Positions 1 to 7,907 of a stretch of 58,015 nucleotides of DNA are shown piece after piece. Numbering within the stretch: position 1 is the first letter of the stretch; every line of letters begins with the position of its first letter. The stretch covers positions 1 through 58,015 of the forward strand of contig JADGRE010000006.1 of NCBI GenBank assembly GCA_017881185.1, in the 5' to 3' direction. The DNA comes from Pseudomonadota bacterium (GTDB lineage Bacteria > Myxococcota_A > Polyangia > Polyangiales > JAFGIB01). The notes beneath the pieces are model-generated. The model saw only the letters and a program-made list of their open reading frames with translations, searched no databases and was not told the origin of the DNA. The position numbers were made by a program, and so were the translations under genes.

Positions 1-150
1 CTGACCGGGAGGATTTGACCCATTCTCGCTTGTCCCGAGCGCGCATGGCTGCGTTGCTCCTCGTCACAATAGCGCCGGCTATTGCTCCTCGTCGCGCCTG
101 GCCCTGCACGTTCGGTGCTGCGCGATAACGGGTCAAATCCTCCCGGTCAG
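1..150. repeat. 150-bp inverted-repeat element upstream of tetR
   Basis: A perfect 21-bp inverted repeat (CTGACCGGGAGG... at 1-21 and its complement at 130-150) encloses about 108 bp. Inside it the 12-mer TTGCTCCTCGTC occurs twice (54-65 and 82-93), on either side of the palindrome AATAGCGCCGGCTATT (68-83). No reading frame of note lies inside. The design, with perfect outer arms around a smaller internal palindrome, fits an extragenic palindromic element or a small non-autonomous mobile element. The left end is the window edge, so the element may extend further. Confidence 0.75.
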
Positions 151-170
151 AGCACCGGCTCTGACCTGCC

Positions 171-198
171 TTTACTGCTTACAATAAGGTAAGTACAA
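171..198. promoter_or_regulatory. Possible operator for the TetR-type regulator
   Basis: An imperfect AT-rich dyad lies just before the tetR start: CTTAC (178-182), six bases, then GTAAG (189-193), with extra partial symmetry outside. TetR-family proteins often bind such dyads over their own promoter. The arms are short, so this is only a candidate. Confidence 0.3.
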
Positions 199-205
199 CC
201 GCGCC

Positions 206-889
206 ATGGCCACCGCCAAGCGTGCAGCCAAGGGTAGTGCGCCACGGCCGCCTCGCGCCTCGGAGCCGACTCGCGTGCCGCCTCGCGTGCCTGCGCGCCG
301 CCGCCTGAACGCCGAGGAAGCCCGCCGTCGCATCCTCGAGGCCGCCGAGAAACAGCTGATGAAGGTGGGGCCGCAGGGCCTGCGCCTGACCGACCTGGCG
401 CGGGCGCTCGGCGTGTCACACCCGGCCATCTTGCATCACTTCGGCAGCCGCGAAGGTCTTGTCGCCGCCGTGGTCCGGCATGCGGTCGGCACGCTCAACG
501 AGCAGCTCTTGGCCGCGTTTGCGGGTGGCAAGCGCGGCGCCGACCGCGAGGCACTGATGGAGATGGTCGCCGAGGTGTACGGAGAGCGCGGCTTCGCGCG
601 GCTGCTCGCGTGGCTCATGCTCTCGGGCCGTGCCACGCCACAGCGCGGCGCTCCCGAGCAGCCGTTGCGGCGCCTGGCCGACGCGGCGCACGCCTTGCGC
701 CAGCAGCGCGATCCAGACGCCAACTTCGACGACACACTCTTCGAGCTGCAGTTGGTGGCGATCGCACTGCTCGGCGACGCCATCTTCGGTGAGACCATCC
801 GCCGCGCTTCGGGCTCGGCTGCGCCCGGTCCGCAGGGCTCGCGCGATTTCCGCCGCCGGCTCGCGGCGTGGCTGCGCGAGCGCGCTTGA
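206..889 (+). CDS. TetR/AcrR family transcriptional regulator
   Basis: A 227-residue predicted one-component repressor. After a basic, Ala/Arg/Pro-rich tail of about 35 residues comes a TetR N-terminal domain (about 40-90): ILEAAEKQLMKVGPQGLRL, then the helix-turn-helix LTDLARALGVSHPAILHHFG. The rest is helical and would be the ligand-binding and dimerisation domain; its ligand cannot be read from sequence. The ATG follows an AT-rich stretch with a short dyad that could be its operator. The next gene lies 72 bp downstream on the same strand and has no obvious functional link. The family call is firm; the regulated genes are unknown. Confidence 0.88.
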   Translation: MATAKRAAKGSAPRPPRASEPTRVPPRVPARRRLNAEEARRRILEAAEKQLMKVGPQGLRLTDLARALGVSHPAILHHFGSREGLVAAVVRHAVGTLNEQLLAAFAGGKRGADREALMEMVAEVYGERGFARLLAWLMLSGRATPQRGAPEQPLRRLADAAHALRQQRDPDANFDDTLFELQLVAIALLGDAIFGETIRRASGSAAPGPQGSRDFRRRLAAWLRERA

Positions 890-961
890 GGGCTGCGGCT
901 GCAACCTGTTGCGAGCGCAAGGAGTTTCCCTGCCGCGCCGGGTCAATTACAGTCCGTCGCC

Positions 962-1573
962 ATGAGTCAGCTCAGCGCTACGCGCTCTGCCCACGCCTGC
1001 GGCGCTCGTCGCCTGCGCTGGGTCGTGCCGGCACTGCTCGTGTGCGCTCAGCTCGGGTCGCAGCTGGTTTCGCCGGCGTTGGCGATTGCCGAGCCGGCGG
1101 CCGAGCTCAGCCCCGAGCACGTGGCTGCGACCCAAGAAGCCCCCGATGCGCCTGGCACCACGCAGCTGTCGGCGGCGGCGGTCACCGGCTCCAAACAAAC
1201 AGAGCTGCAAGCCGCGCTACTGCGCGTTCGCTCCGAGCGCGAAGGCACCACGCGTCTGTGGCCGCTCGTGATGATCACCACCGGCGTCGCGGTGCTACTG
1301 ACCGGAACCTCGGTCGCCGTAGGCCAGACCATGGCTTGTGACGGCGCGCACTGCACCACGGCGCCCGTGACCGCGCTGGCCGTCATGGTCGGAGCCGCGC
1401 TCGCTGGCGTCGGCGCGGTCTGGCTCGTGGGTCAAGACCACGCCATCTCCCAGCTCGACTTGCAGCAACATCAGCTGCAAGACGAGCTCGACCGCCTGCA
1501 TATGCGCGCCGCGCGCCAAGCTGGCTCCGTGCTTGCAGCGCAACCGAGCGCGACGCTACGTCTACGTTTTTGA
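962..1573 (+). CDS. Hypothetical envelope protein, signal peptide plus two membrane segments
   Basis: A 203-residue protein I do not recognise. The N-terminus looks like a signal sequence (RWVVPALLVCAQLGSQLVSPALA, cleavage after about residue 41). A polar Ala/Glu-rich stretch follows, then two hydrophobic segments (about 101-122, LWPLVMITTGVAVLLTGTSV, and 138-158) joined by a short loop with two cysteines (MACDGAHC). A Gln/Leu-rich stretch that could form a short coiled coil comes next, and the protein ends in LRLRF. This architecture suggests a small inner-membrane or periplasmic protein. The 3' end overlaps the convergent metallopeptidase gene by 12 bp. No function is assigned. Confidence 0.6.
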   Translation: MSQLSATRSAHACGARRLRWVVPALLVCAQLGSQLVSPALAIAEPAAELSPEHVAATQEAPDAPGTTQLSAAAVTGSKQTELQAALLRVRSEREGTTRLWPLVMITTGVAVLLTGTSVAVGQTMACDGAHCTTAPVTALAVMVGAALAGVGAVWLVGQDHAISQLDLQQHQLQDELDRLHMRAARQAGSVLAAQPSATLRLRF

Positions 1574-2599
1574 AGGCGGGTCGTTCAGCGTCTTCGCGTA
1601 CGCCTCGACCAGCGGCCAGAACGCACGAAAGCTCCGGCCACTCTGCTCCCAGAGCTTGGTCACGGCCACGCCGCCCAGGCTGTACTGCCGAAAGTGCACC
1701 AGGCGTGCATTGTTCATGCGCCACGTTCCTGGCTCGTCCTGAGGATACAGCTGCTGCAGCGCGCGTTCGAGTGAGCCAAACACCTGCTCCCGCTGGCGGA
1801 GCTTGCGCGCCTCGGGCAACGCGCTGCCATACAGCTGCTCGAGCTCGCTGCAAGCTCCCGCCACCAGCGCGTCCAGCGCCTGCTTGCGCTCGGCGCGCGC
1901 TTGCATCAGCTGCGGCCAGCCGGTGCCCGCGAAGCGCGGTCGCGCGAAGTAGCGCTGTGCGCCTTGCTCGCCCACGAAGCTCGCGAGCGCCTCATTCCAT
2001 TCCGTGTGTCCGGGCACGTACAAGCGCACGTGCGTCAGCTCGTGGATCAACACCTCGACGAGCCCCGGCAGACCGTCGCGCAACATCGGCGTCGTGACCG
2101 GGTCGCGGAAGAACCCCAGCGTGGAGTAGGCGCGCGAAGGGCTCACCCAGGTGTCGTAGCCACGCGCCTGCAGCTCTGCTTGCGCCGCGTGCGCATCCTG
2201 TTCATCGAAGTACGAGCGGTACTCGACGCGGCCCACGATCGGAAACCACCAGCTGTACGCCGACAGCCGCGTGCGCTCGCTGGCCGTGAGCACGTAGGTC
2301 ATGCCCTTGCGCGTGGTCGCGAAGTAGCCCGTGTAGCTCTTGCCGGTGCGCAGCCCGACCACTTCGCGTGCGAACGCACGTATCGCGGGCACCTCGGCGA
2401 GCAACGCACGTTCCTGCGTGCTGTGCGTCTCGCGCATGGCGCGCTCGATGCGGCGCTGCCCATTGATGAGCTCGAGCTGTCCCGCCGCCAACTTGCCCAT
2501 GCTGCAGCCGCTCGCCCAGAGCAGCCACACGCAGCTCAGAGCGCGCCAGATCCCGCGCGCTTGACATACTTTCTGCGTGACTGTAACTACTTCGAGCAC
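1562..2599 (-). CDS. Predicted zinc aminopeptidase, lipoprotein (PF10023-like)
   Basis: A 345-residue putative metallopeptidase. The N-terminus is a lipoprotein signal (ALSCVWLLWASGCS; lipobox ASGC near residue 32), so the protein should be membrane-anchored in the periplasm. The catalytic signature HELTHVRLYVPGHTEWNEAL (about 185-205) holds HExxH plus a downstream Glu, as in gluzincin peptidases. The sequence around it, with FVGEQGAQRYF just after, matches the uncharacterised predicted aminopeptidase family PF10023. The chosen GTG start is the only one that keeps the whole signal peptide, although its ribosome site is weak. The gene is convergent with the upstream envelope gene. The substrate is unknown. 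Confidence 0.75.
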   Translation of the reverse strand: MLEVVTVTQKVCQARGIWRALSCVWLLWASGCSMGKLAAGQLELINGQRRIERAMRETHSTQERALLAEVPAIRAFAREVVGLRTGKSYTGYFATTRKGMTYVLTASERTRLSAYSWWFPIVGRVEYRSYFDEQDAHAAQAELQARGYDTWVSPSRAYSTLGFFRDPVTTPMLRDGLPGLVEVLIHELTHVRLYVPGHTEWNEALASFVGEQGAQRYFARPRFAGTGWPQLMQARAERKQALDALVAGACSELEQLYGSALPEARKLRQREQVFGSLERALQQLYPQDEPGTWRMNNARLVHFRQYSLGGVAVTKLWEQSGRSFRAFWPLVEAYAKTLNDPPSKT

Positions 2600-2607
2600 G
2601 TGTCCAA

Positions 2608-2641
2608 GCTCTCGTCAGGGCTCTCGTCAGGGCTCTCGTCA
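2608..2641. repeat. 12-bp tandem repeat, about 2.8 copies
   Basis: The unit GCTCTCGTCAGG is repeated at 2608, 2620 and 2632 (the last copy partial). It spans the gap between the aminopeptidase start and the cupin stop codon, and the last copy forms that stop. It looks like replication slippage; no function is evident. Confidence 0.8.
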
Positions 2642-2995
2642 CTCGTCGCGGTGCACGGTCGCCGGGCTGAACGCCGGCAGACAGATCGCCACGTACTTCG
2701 CGCCCCCCGGCGTCTTGTAGCGCACCCACTCGCCGGCCCGGGTCAGCACGGCTTGGCCGGTCGCCACTTGCAGCGTGCCACCGGCGTGCTCCACTTCGAC
2801 CGCACCTTCCAGCACGAGCGTGTACTCGTCGAACTCCGGTTTCTGCCCGGGCTCCTGCCAGCCTGCGGGGCTCTGCATCACGGCCACGCTCAGCTGCTCG
2901 GTCTGCGAATTCACGCGGCCCACGTACTCGTCGATCAGCTTCGGTTTGTTGCCCACCGCGGCAACGCGCGTGGGACTGGGGATCAGGGTTGGCAT
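2639..2995 (-). CDS. Cupin-domain protein
   Basis: A 118-residue single-domain cupin. The middle reads EFDEYTLVLEGAVEVEHAGG and the C-terminal half GQAVLTRAGEWVRYKTPGGA, matching the two short beta-barrel motifs of small RmlC-like cupins. The usual metal-binding histidines are mostly missing (Glu and Tyr occupy the expected HxH region), so metal binding and catalysis are uncertain. The start is set by a strong ribosome site, AAGGAG, six bases before the ATG at 2995; the longer 155-residue reading in the ORF track has no such site. The closest description is an ethanolamine-utilisation or mannose-isomerase-like cupin. No neighbour suggests a pathway. Confidence 0.75.
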   Translation of the reverse strand: MPTLIPSPTRVAAVGNKPKLIDEYVGRVNSQTEQLSVAVMQSPAGWQEPGQKPEFDEYTLVLEGAVEVEHAGGTLQVATGQAVLTRAGEWVRYKTPGGAKYVAICLPAFSPATVHRDE

Positions 2996-3158
2996 GTGCG
3001 CTCCTTCTGCGGCTGTGGCTTTGGCGTTCGGCCAGCTGCTTCGCTCATAGAGTCTCAGGTGCAGCCGGTCAACACCGCCTGCGCGCACGCCCCTTCGACC
3101 GCTCACCCGCGGGTGCTACAACGCTCACTTCACCGCGTCGTAGCCGCAAGGAGGTCAC

Positions 3159-4544
3159 ATGGACCCAATCGTCTCGCAGCTCTGCAGCAGCCTGTGCCAG
3201 ATCGTGGGTGACAAGCACGTGCTGGTCGGCGAGGCCATCGACCCCGAATACACGCGCGACGAGTCTCTCACCGTGGCGCCGGTCGTACCGCGTGCGGTGG
3301 TGCGTCCGGCCAACACGGCCGAGGTCGCCAAGCTGCTCGCATTCGCCAACGCCCAGCGCCTGGCTGTGGTCGCACGCGGCGCCGGCACGGGCTTGTCAGG
3401 TGCATGCACGCCCGTGGCCGAAGGCATCGTGCTCTCGCTCGAGCGCATGAATCGCATCCTCGAGATCGACGAAGAAAACCAGGTTGCGGTGTGCGAGCCC
3501 TTCGTGCGCCTGACCGAGCTCTACGCCGCCGCCGAGGCCAAGGGCCTCATGTACGCGATCGTGCCCGGCGAAAACAGCGCGACCATCGGTGGCAACGTCA
3601 ACACCAACGCCGGTGGCATGCAGGCGGTGAAGTACGGCGTCACACGCCATCACGTGCTCGGTCTCGAAGTCGTGCTGGCCGACGGTCAAGTGCTGCGCAC
3701 CGGCGGCAAGATCGTGAAAGTCTCGAGCGGCTACGACCTCACGCAGCTCATCGTGGGCTCCGAAGGCACGCTCGCTGTGGTCACGCAAGTCATCGTCAAG
3801 CTCGTGCCGCGGCTGCCTCATCGCAAGACCGTGCTCGCGCCGTTCAAGACGCTCGCCGAAGTCACGCACGCCATCCCCAAGCTCGTGGCCACGGGCATCG
3901 GCCCGCTCATGCTCGAGTACATCGACGTGCTCACCATGGCGAGCATCCTGCAACGCTCCAAGATGGATCTCGGCATCGATCCCAAGTTGCGCGAGCAAGC
4001 CATGGCGTACCTGCTGCTCGTCACCGAAGGCCGCGACGAAGCCGGCACGGAGCGAGACGCCGCCGAGCTCGGCGAGAAGTGTCTCGAGCTGGGCGCGATG
4101 GACGTGTTCATGTTGCCCTCGCAAGCGGGCCGTCAGCTCATCGAAGCGCGCGAGCAGAGCTTCTGGGCTGGCAAAGCCGCAGGCGCCGGCGACGTCATCG
4201 ACGTGGTCGTACCCCGTGCATCCATCGCCAACTACGTCGAGCGCGCCGGCCTGATCGCCGCCGAGCATCAAGCGCTGGTGGTGGGCTGCGGCCACGCGGG
4301 CGACGGCAACGTGCACTTGGCGGTGTTCCACGGTGACGCCGCGGTGCGCGGCAAGGTTACCAAGGCCTTGCTCACGGCGGGTGTCGAGCTGGGCGGCGCG
4401 GTCAGCGGCGAGCACGGTATCGGCCGCGCCAAGAAGCGCTACTACGCTGCGCTCGAAGACCCCGCCAAGCTCGTGCTACAGCGACGCATCAAGCAAGCCT
4501 TCGACCCCAACGGCATCCTCAACCCCAGCGCGATCTTCGATTGA
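3159..4544 (+). CDS. glcD: FAD-binding oxidase, glycolate oxidase / D-lactate dehydrogenase type
   Basis: A 461-residue flavoprotein of the VAO/PCMH family. The N-terminal FAD-binding domain (about 40-215) has the phosphate-binding stretches VVARGAGTGLSGACTP and PGENSATIGGNVNTNAGG. The C-terminal domain carries the family hallmarks GHAGDGNVHLAVF and SGEHGIGRAKKRYY, which hold catalytic and metal-site residues in GlcD and D-lactate dehydrogenases. It should oxidise a 2-hydroxy acid (glycolate, D-lactate or similar) and feed electrons to the respiratory chain. The length is typical for GlcD. A very strong ribosome site (AAGGAGGT) sets the ATG. No glcE or glcF lies next to it, so the exact substrate is open. 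Confidence 0.88.
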   Translation: MDPIVSQLCSSLCQIVGDKHVLVGEAIDPEYTRDESLTVAPVVPRAVVRPANTAEVAKLLAFANAQRLAVVARGAGTGLSGACTPVAEGIVLSLERMNRILEIDEENQVAVCEPFVRLTELYAAAEAKGLMYAIVPGENSATIGGNVNTNAGGMQAVKYGVTRHHVLGLEVVLADGQVLRTGGKIVKVSSGYDLTQLIVGSEGTLAVVTQVIVKLVPRLPHRKTVLAPFKTLAEVTHAIPKLVATGIGPLMLEYIDVLTMASILQRSKMDLGIDPKLREQAMAYLLLVTEGRDEAGTERDAAELGEKCLELGAMDVFMLPSQAGRQLIEAREQSFWAGKAAGAGDVIDVVVPRASIANYVERAGLIAAEHQALVVGCGHAGDGNVHLAVFHGDAAVRGKVTKALLTAGVELGGAVSGEHGIGRAKKRYYAALEDPAKLVLQRRIKQAFDPNGILNPSAIFD

Positions 4545-4827
4545 GGCAACCATTTGGCGAAGAGGTGCGCGTCACCGGCCCAGTCAAGCGCCTGGTGGCC
4601 GGCGTCATGAAGCATTTGCCGGAAAAGAGCGCGCTGCAGCTCATACGTGGGCGCGCCAAGCACTACCGGCGCATCGAAAGCGGACGCCCACTGGGCGTCC
4701 GGCGGGAAACTTGCCCCCATTTGGGGACCAGCTGACGATCTTCGCAGCGAGAACCTGCGCGCCGAGACATCGTCGTGCTCGCAATGTGCGTGCAGCTACG
4801 GTACTTTGCGGAGCTGGGAGGCTTTTC
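4545..4827. other. Intergenic interval with a hairpin, no supported gene
   Basis: 283 bp between glcD and the small RHH gene. It holds a perfect hairpin, CGGACGCC-cactg-GGCGTCCG at 4681-4701, and a smaller one (CCCC-cattt-GGGG) about 15 bp further on. Neither is followed by a clear T-run. Open frames exist on both strands (92 and 64 residues in the track) but lack a convincing start site or family match. They could be gene remnants. Confidence 0.5.
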
Positions 4828-5007
4828 ATGAGCACGGACAAGCGCAAGCAGAGCCTATACTTCCCCGAAACCATGCTGAAAGACCTCCAGCGTGAGGCCG
4901 ATCGGCTGGACCGTTCGCTGTCGTGGGTGGTCCAGCGCTGCGTTCGCATCGGCATGCTCGACCTGAAGAAGCTGCCCTCGACCGACGACCCCACTCACCA
5001 GCCCTGA
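4828..5007 (+). CDS. Small ribbon-helix-helix protein (TIGR04563-like)
   Basis: A 59-residue protein; the ORF track hides it inside a longer frame. KQSLYFPETMLKDLQREADR followed by LDRSLSWVVQRCVRIG is a classic Arc/MetJ/CopG ribbon-helix-helix: one beta strand, then two helices. It resembles a short family common in myxobacteria (TIGR04563 from memory, not checked). The ATG is fixed by GGGAGG, seven bases upstream. It could act as a small DNA-binding dimer. It is not paired with an obvious toxin gene, so an antitoxin role has no support. The next gene, on the opposite strand, begins with a related RHH-like domain. Confidence 0.75.
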   Translation: MSTDKRKQSLYFPETMLKDLQREADRLDRSLSWVVQRCVRIGMLDLKKLPSTDDPTHQP

Positions 5008-5174
5008 GCCGCGCAGTCTGGCAGGAGTCGGTTGGCGCCAAGCGTTCGCGTGGGCCAGCGCGACACGCGCGCTTGCAGCCATCAGGCGCGTTGATTGAGG
5101 TGCGGGCGGCGAGCCCGTCAGCTTGCAGCGCCCGTCGCGCGCGCGGTGCGCGGTGTCGCAGCCCGGAGCAGGCG

Positions 5175-6092
5175 TCACTGGTAGCTGAAACGCAGCTCGT
5201 AGTCGCAGATGCGGAAGACGTCGCCTTCTTCGATGCGCTTGCTGTCGAAGCGACGGCCCTGGTACTCGACACCGTTGGTGCTGCCGAGATCCTTCATGTA
5301 GTAGCCACCGTTGTGCAGCACGACGGCTGCGTGTCGGCGCGAGATGTTGCCGTCTTTGATGGCCAGATCGGCGCTCTTGCTGCCGCGACCGATGACGAAC
5401 TCTTCTTTGGTGACCGGGATCTTCTGGCCGTTGAAGATGATGAACAGCTGGCGCGGTCGAGCGGGAGGTGCTGCGGGCGGCGCCATCGAGGCGCGTGCAC
5501 CGCCACCAGGCAACGGCGGCGGATTGGCCACCACGGAGGGCGGGCGTGCCATCGAGCCAGTGCCACGCGGCCCTGGGGGCGGTGGGGGCATCGAGGATGC
5601 ACGCTTGGGCGGCGGGGGTGCGGGTGGCGCTGCGGGCGCGCGGGGCGCTGGGCTCGGCGTGGGTGTGTTCTGCGCGGCGTGCGCCTGCATCGACGGGATG
5701 GCGGCAGCCATCGGCGAGGTGGCCGCAGCCGAAACGCGAGGTCGCGGTGGCGGCGGCGAGGGAATCGATGGCCGTGCCGCGTTCTCGCGCAGCGATGGGA
5801 TTCCTCCGCTGCTAGCGCCATGGGTTGGCGCAGGCGCTGCCGGGTGTGGGGCTTGGGCCGCGGGCGGCGCGGGCACTTCGGCGTTCGGGTTGGTGCCCGC
5901 GCCGGTGGGGTCGCGCTGGCCGCTGCGGGACGTGCCGTAGTTGCGCGAACGCGCGTACTGCCGCATCGCTTCGTTGATCAGGTAGTCCGTCGAGCATTCG
6001 AGCTCAGTGCTCATCTGCTCGAAGATCTCCCAAAGATAATCTCTGCACTGAAAGTGCCGGAGCGTCTTCTTGTTTTGATCCTGCGTGCTCAT
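5175..6092 (-). CDS. RHH-like domain fused to a C-terminal FHA domain
   Basis: A 305-residue protein in three parts. Residues 1-55 (LRHFQCRDYLWEIFEQMSTE, then CSTDYLINEAMRQYARSR) look like a ribbon-helix-helix or related DNA-binding fold. Residues 60-210 are a low-complexity linker rich in Pro, Ala and Gly. Residues 215-305 form an FHA domain: FVIGRGSKSADLAI, then ISRRHAAVV, then MKDLGSTNGVEYQG, with the conserved GR, SRRH and STNG motifs for binding phosphothreonine. It may read phosphorylation by Ser/Thr kinases. The start at MSTQDQNKK is preferred because the domain begins there; its ribosome site is weak. It is followed 31 bp later by the lipoprotein on the same strand's far side. Confidence 0.78.
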   Translation of the reverse strand: MSTQDQNKKTLRHFQCRDYLWEIFEQMSTELECSTDYLINEAMRQYARSRNYGTSRSGQRDPTGAGTNPNAEVPAPPAAQAPHPAAPAPTHGASSGGIPSLRENAARPSIPSPPPPRPRVSAAATSPMAAAIPSMQAHAAQNTPTPSPAPRAPAAPPAPPPPKRASSMPPPPPGPRGTGSMARPPSVVANPPPLPGGGARASMAPPAAPPARPRQLFIIFNGQKIPVTKEEFVIGRGSKSADLAIKDGNISRRHAAVVLHNGGYYMKDLGSTNGVEYQGRRFDSKRIEEGDVFRICDYELRFSYQ

Positions 6093-6123
6093 GGCTGTTC
6101 CGGGGCGGGGTGCACCTGCTCGT

Positions 6124-7647
6124 TCATTTGGGCGCAGAGCCGGGGGCCCCACCGGACTCTTCCTTGACCCGCTCTCGTAGCGCAGCGATCGCCTGCTCTG
6201 CAACCTTGCCCACGGTCGTCTGGTTGTCGTCCCAGTGCTTGCCCTTGGTGGCCGCGCTGCTGTGCGTCAGGGCGCTCATCTCGGCCACGTCGGCTTCGCT
6301 GCCCCTGCGCTGCAGATAGTCGAGGCCAATCACGTTGTTCCACCAGTTGGGGGAATGGAGCTGCGCCACCGCCAGCTCGTGCGGCAGCGGTGACATCTGG
6401 GTCATGCGTTGGGCGTAACCATCGAGCTCCTCCGGCTCGTAGGCCACTGAGGCCGAGCTCGGAAGCTTGGCGAAGAACTCCGGCAGCATGCCGCTGCCGC
6501 CGATGGCGAGCACCAGCTCGCCGGCACGCCAGCGCAGGCGCTGGTCTTCCGCGTTCTGCACCAGCGGCCACATCGCCGGAATCGCCTTGGGGTCGTGCAC
6601 GTCGCCGACACGGTCGAACGCGTAGTCGCGCACCGAGGTCGGGTTGGCGGGGTCGAGGGCCAAGCCGAGCAGCTCTTCGAGCTGTGCCGAGCCGACCTTG
6701 CCTTCGAGCGCTTGCAGCGCGCGCGTACGGCGGTCGGTGAGCTTGGCTTCCTTGAGTGACGCGATGTGCAAGAGGCGCGCCGTGACTTCCGGCTGATCCG
6801 CCAGGTACTTCATCGCTGCGAGCGCCCCGGTCTCGATGAAGTTGTTGCGGTTGAGCTCCGCCGCGCTCTCCACGCGCTTGGCGTCGACCTTGCCACCCGC
6901 CTTCATCTGATCGGTGATCTGACTCTTCAGCCACTCGAGGAAGGGCGCGCCTTCCATTTCCTTCTCGATCTCCACCAGGATGTGTCCAGCGCGCTGCTTG
7001 ACCGCCGGCTCACCCAGCTGGCCGATGAGCTCCGCGAGCTTCACCAACGCTTGCTGCGGCAGCTTCGCCGACAATGCGTCGACCAAGCTCTTGGCCGCCG
7101 AGGACCCGAGGCCCCGCACCACTTGCTCGGCGCTGAAATTGCCCGACAACGCACGGCCGTTGAAGTCGGCGGTGTACCAGCTGACGACCGCGGTGGTGAG
7201 CTTCTCGCGCACCGCCGGTGTAGCGCTCGTCACCAGCAAGAACGCCGCGTCTTTCGCGCGCACTTGGTAGGCCGGCGGCGCGCCATCGCTCGAAGCTTGC
7301 GCGGGCGGCTTCTGCATCAGCGCGATCAGTCCATCCGCCAGGCCTTCGACGATCTTGTCGCGTGCATCGGCGTCCAGCTTCTGGATGGCACGTTGCATCT
7401 CCGCGACGCCATCGACGTCTTGGCGTTCCATCTCGACCAGCTCGACCGCCGCATAGGTACGCAGCGGGATGTCGAACTTGCTCGCCATCATCACGGCGAC
7501 CATCTTGCCGGGTCCTTTGCGCGTGCCCTTCCAAGTGTCGATGTCTTTCTGGGTGACCTTGCAGCCGGTGCTGGCCACGAGCGCCCCCAACAGCAACCAA
7601 GGAAGCAGCGTTCTGTGACGCGGTCTGTGATCTTGCTGAGCTCGCAT
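6124..7647 (-). CDS. Large lipoprotein with HEAT-like helical repeats
   Basis: A 507-residue protein with a lipoprotein signal peptide (TLLPWLLLGALVASTGC, lipobox STGC). The mature part is almost entirely helical, with repeated Leu/Ala patterns such as LAELIGQLGEPAVKQRAGHI and LVLAIGGSGMLPEFFAKLP. These look like degenerate HEAT or armadillo-type repeats that bind other proteins. I do not recognise a named family. The start at 7647 is preferred over the longer frame because GGAAGAGGGG lies just upstream and the signal peptide begins there. It sits upstream of the RHH-FHA gene on the same strand, 31 bp away, so the two may be co-transcribed. Confidence 0.68.
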   Translation of the reverse strand: MRAQQDHRPRHRTLLPWLLLGALVASTGCKVTQKDIDTWKGTRKGPGKMVAVMMASKFDIPLRTYAAVELVEMERQDVDGVAEMQRAIQKLDADARDKIVEGLADGLIALMQKPPAQASSDGAPPAYQVRAKDAAFLLVTSATPAVREKLTTAVVSWYTADFNGRALSGNFSAEQVVRGLGSSAAKSLVDALSAKLPQQALVKLAELIGQLGEPAVKQRAGHILVEIEKEMEGAPFLEWLKSQITDQMKAGGKVDAKRVESAAELNRNNFIETGALAAMKYLADQPEVTARLLHIASLKEAKLTDRRTRALQALEGKVGSAQLEELLGLALDPANPTSVRDYAFDRVGDVHDPKAIPAMWPLVQNAEDQRLRWRAGELVLAIGGSGMLPEFFAKLPSSASVAYEPEELDGYAQRMTQMSPLPHELAVAQLHSPNWWNNVIGLDYLQRRGSEADVAEMSALTHSSAATKGKHWDDNQTTVGKVAEQAIAALRERVKEESGGAPGSAPK

Positions 7648-7837
7648 CGCCCCTCTTCCCACGCTTGGTGCAGCGCGCCTTTTCGATGACACCGAACCGC
7701 ATCACCCCGCGTTTGCGGGATTCCGAAGCCGCGCCCGCTGCAACGCACGCACGGCACACGCGCTGCGCGCGTCGCAACCCAAGCGCTCAGATACTAGAGA
7801 ATTCGTCCATGCATTCAAGGGCTAAGGACCCATTGTA

Positions 7838-7866
7838 CGGGAGCTGACGCCCGCTGCGGGTTTTTT
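7838..7866 (+). terminator. Intrinsic terminator in the ftsK leader, possibly an attenuator
   Basis: CCCG-ctg-CGGG (7850-7860) runs straight into TTTTTT, a compact Rho-independent terminator on the plus strand. No plus-strand gene lies upstream, so it must end a short RNA or control ftsK, which starts 42 bp later. An upstream CGGG (7838-7841) could pair with the same CCCG and thus compete with the terminator. A 12-codon frame (MHSRAKDPLYGS) ends exactly at the hairpin. Confidence 0.55.
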
Positions 7867-7907
7867 GACGTCACAGGCTCGCAACTGGCAATGTCCAGTG
7901 TGCATAC

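Noticed and set aside
2561-2589. TTGACA-N17-TAACTA promoter on the plus strand
   Set aside because: The -10 matches poorly, it lies inside the start of a minus-strand gene, and no plus-strand gene follows closely.
4442-4720. 92-residue minus-strand frame past glcD, possible transposase tail
   Set aside because: The middle looks slightly protein-like, but I cannot match it to a family, and it overlaps the glcD end. Kept only as a remark on the intergenic interval.
4828-5007. Antitoxin role for the small RHH protein
   Set aside because: No toxin-like gene overlaps or adjoins it on the same strand.
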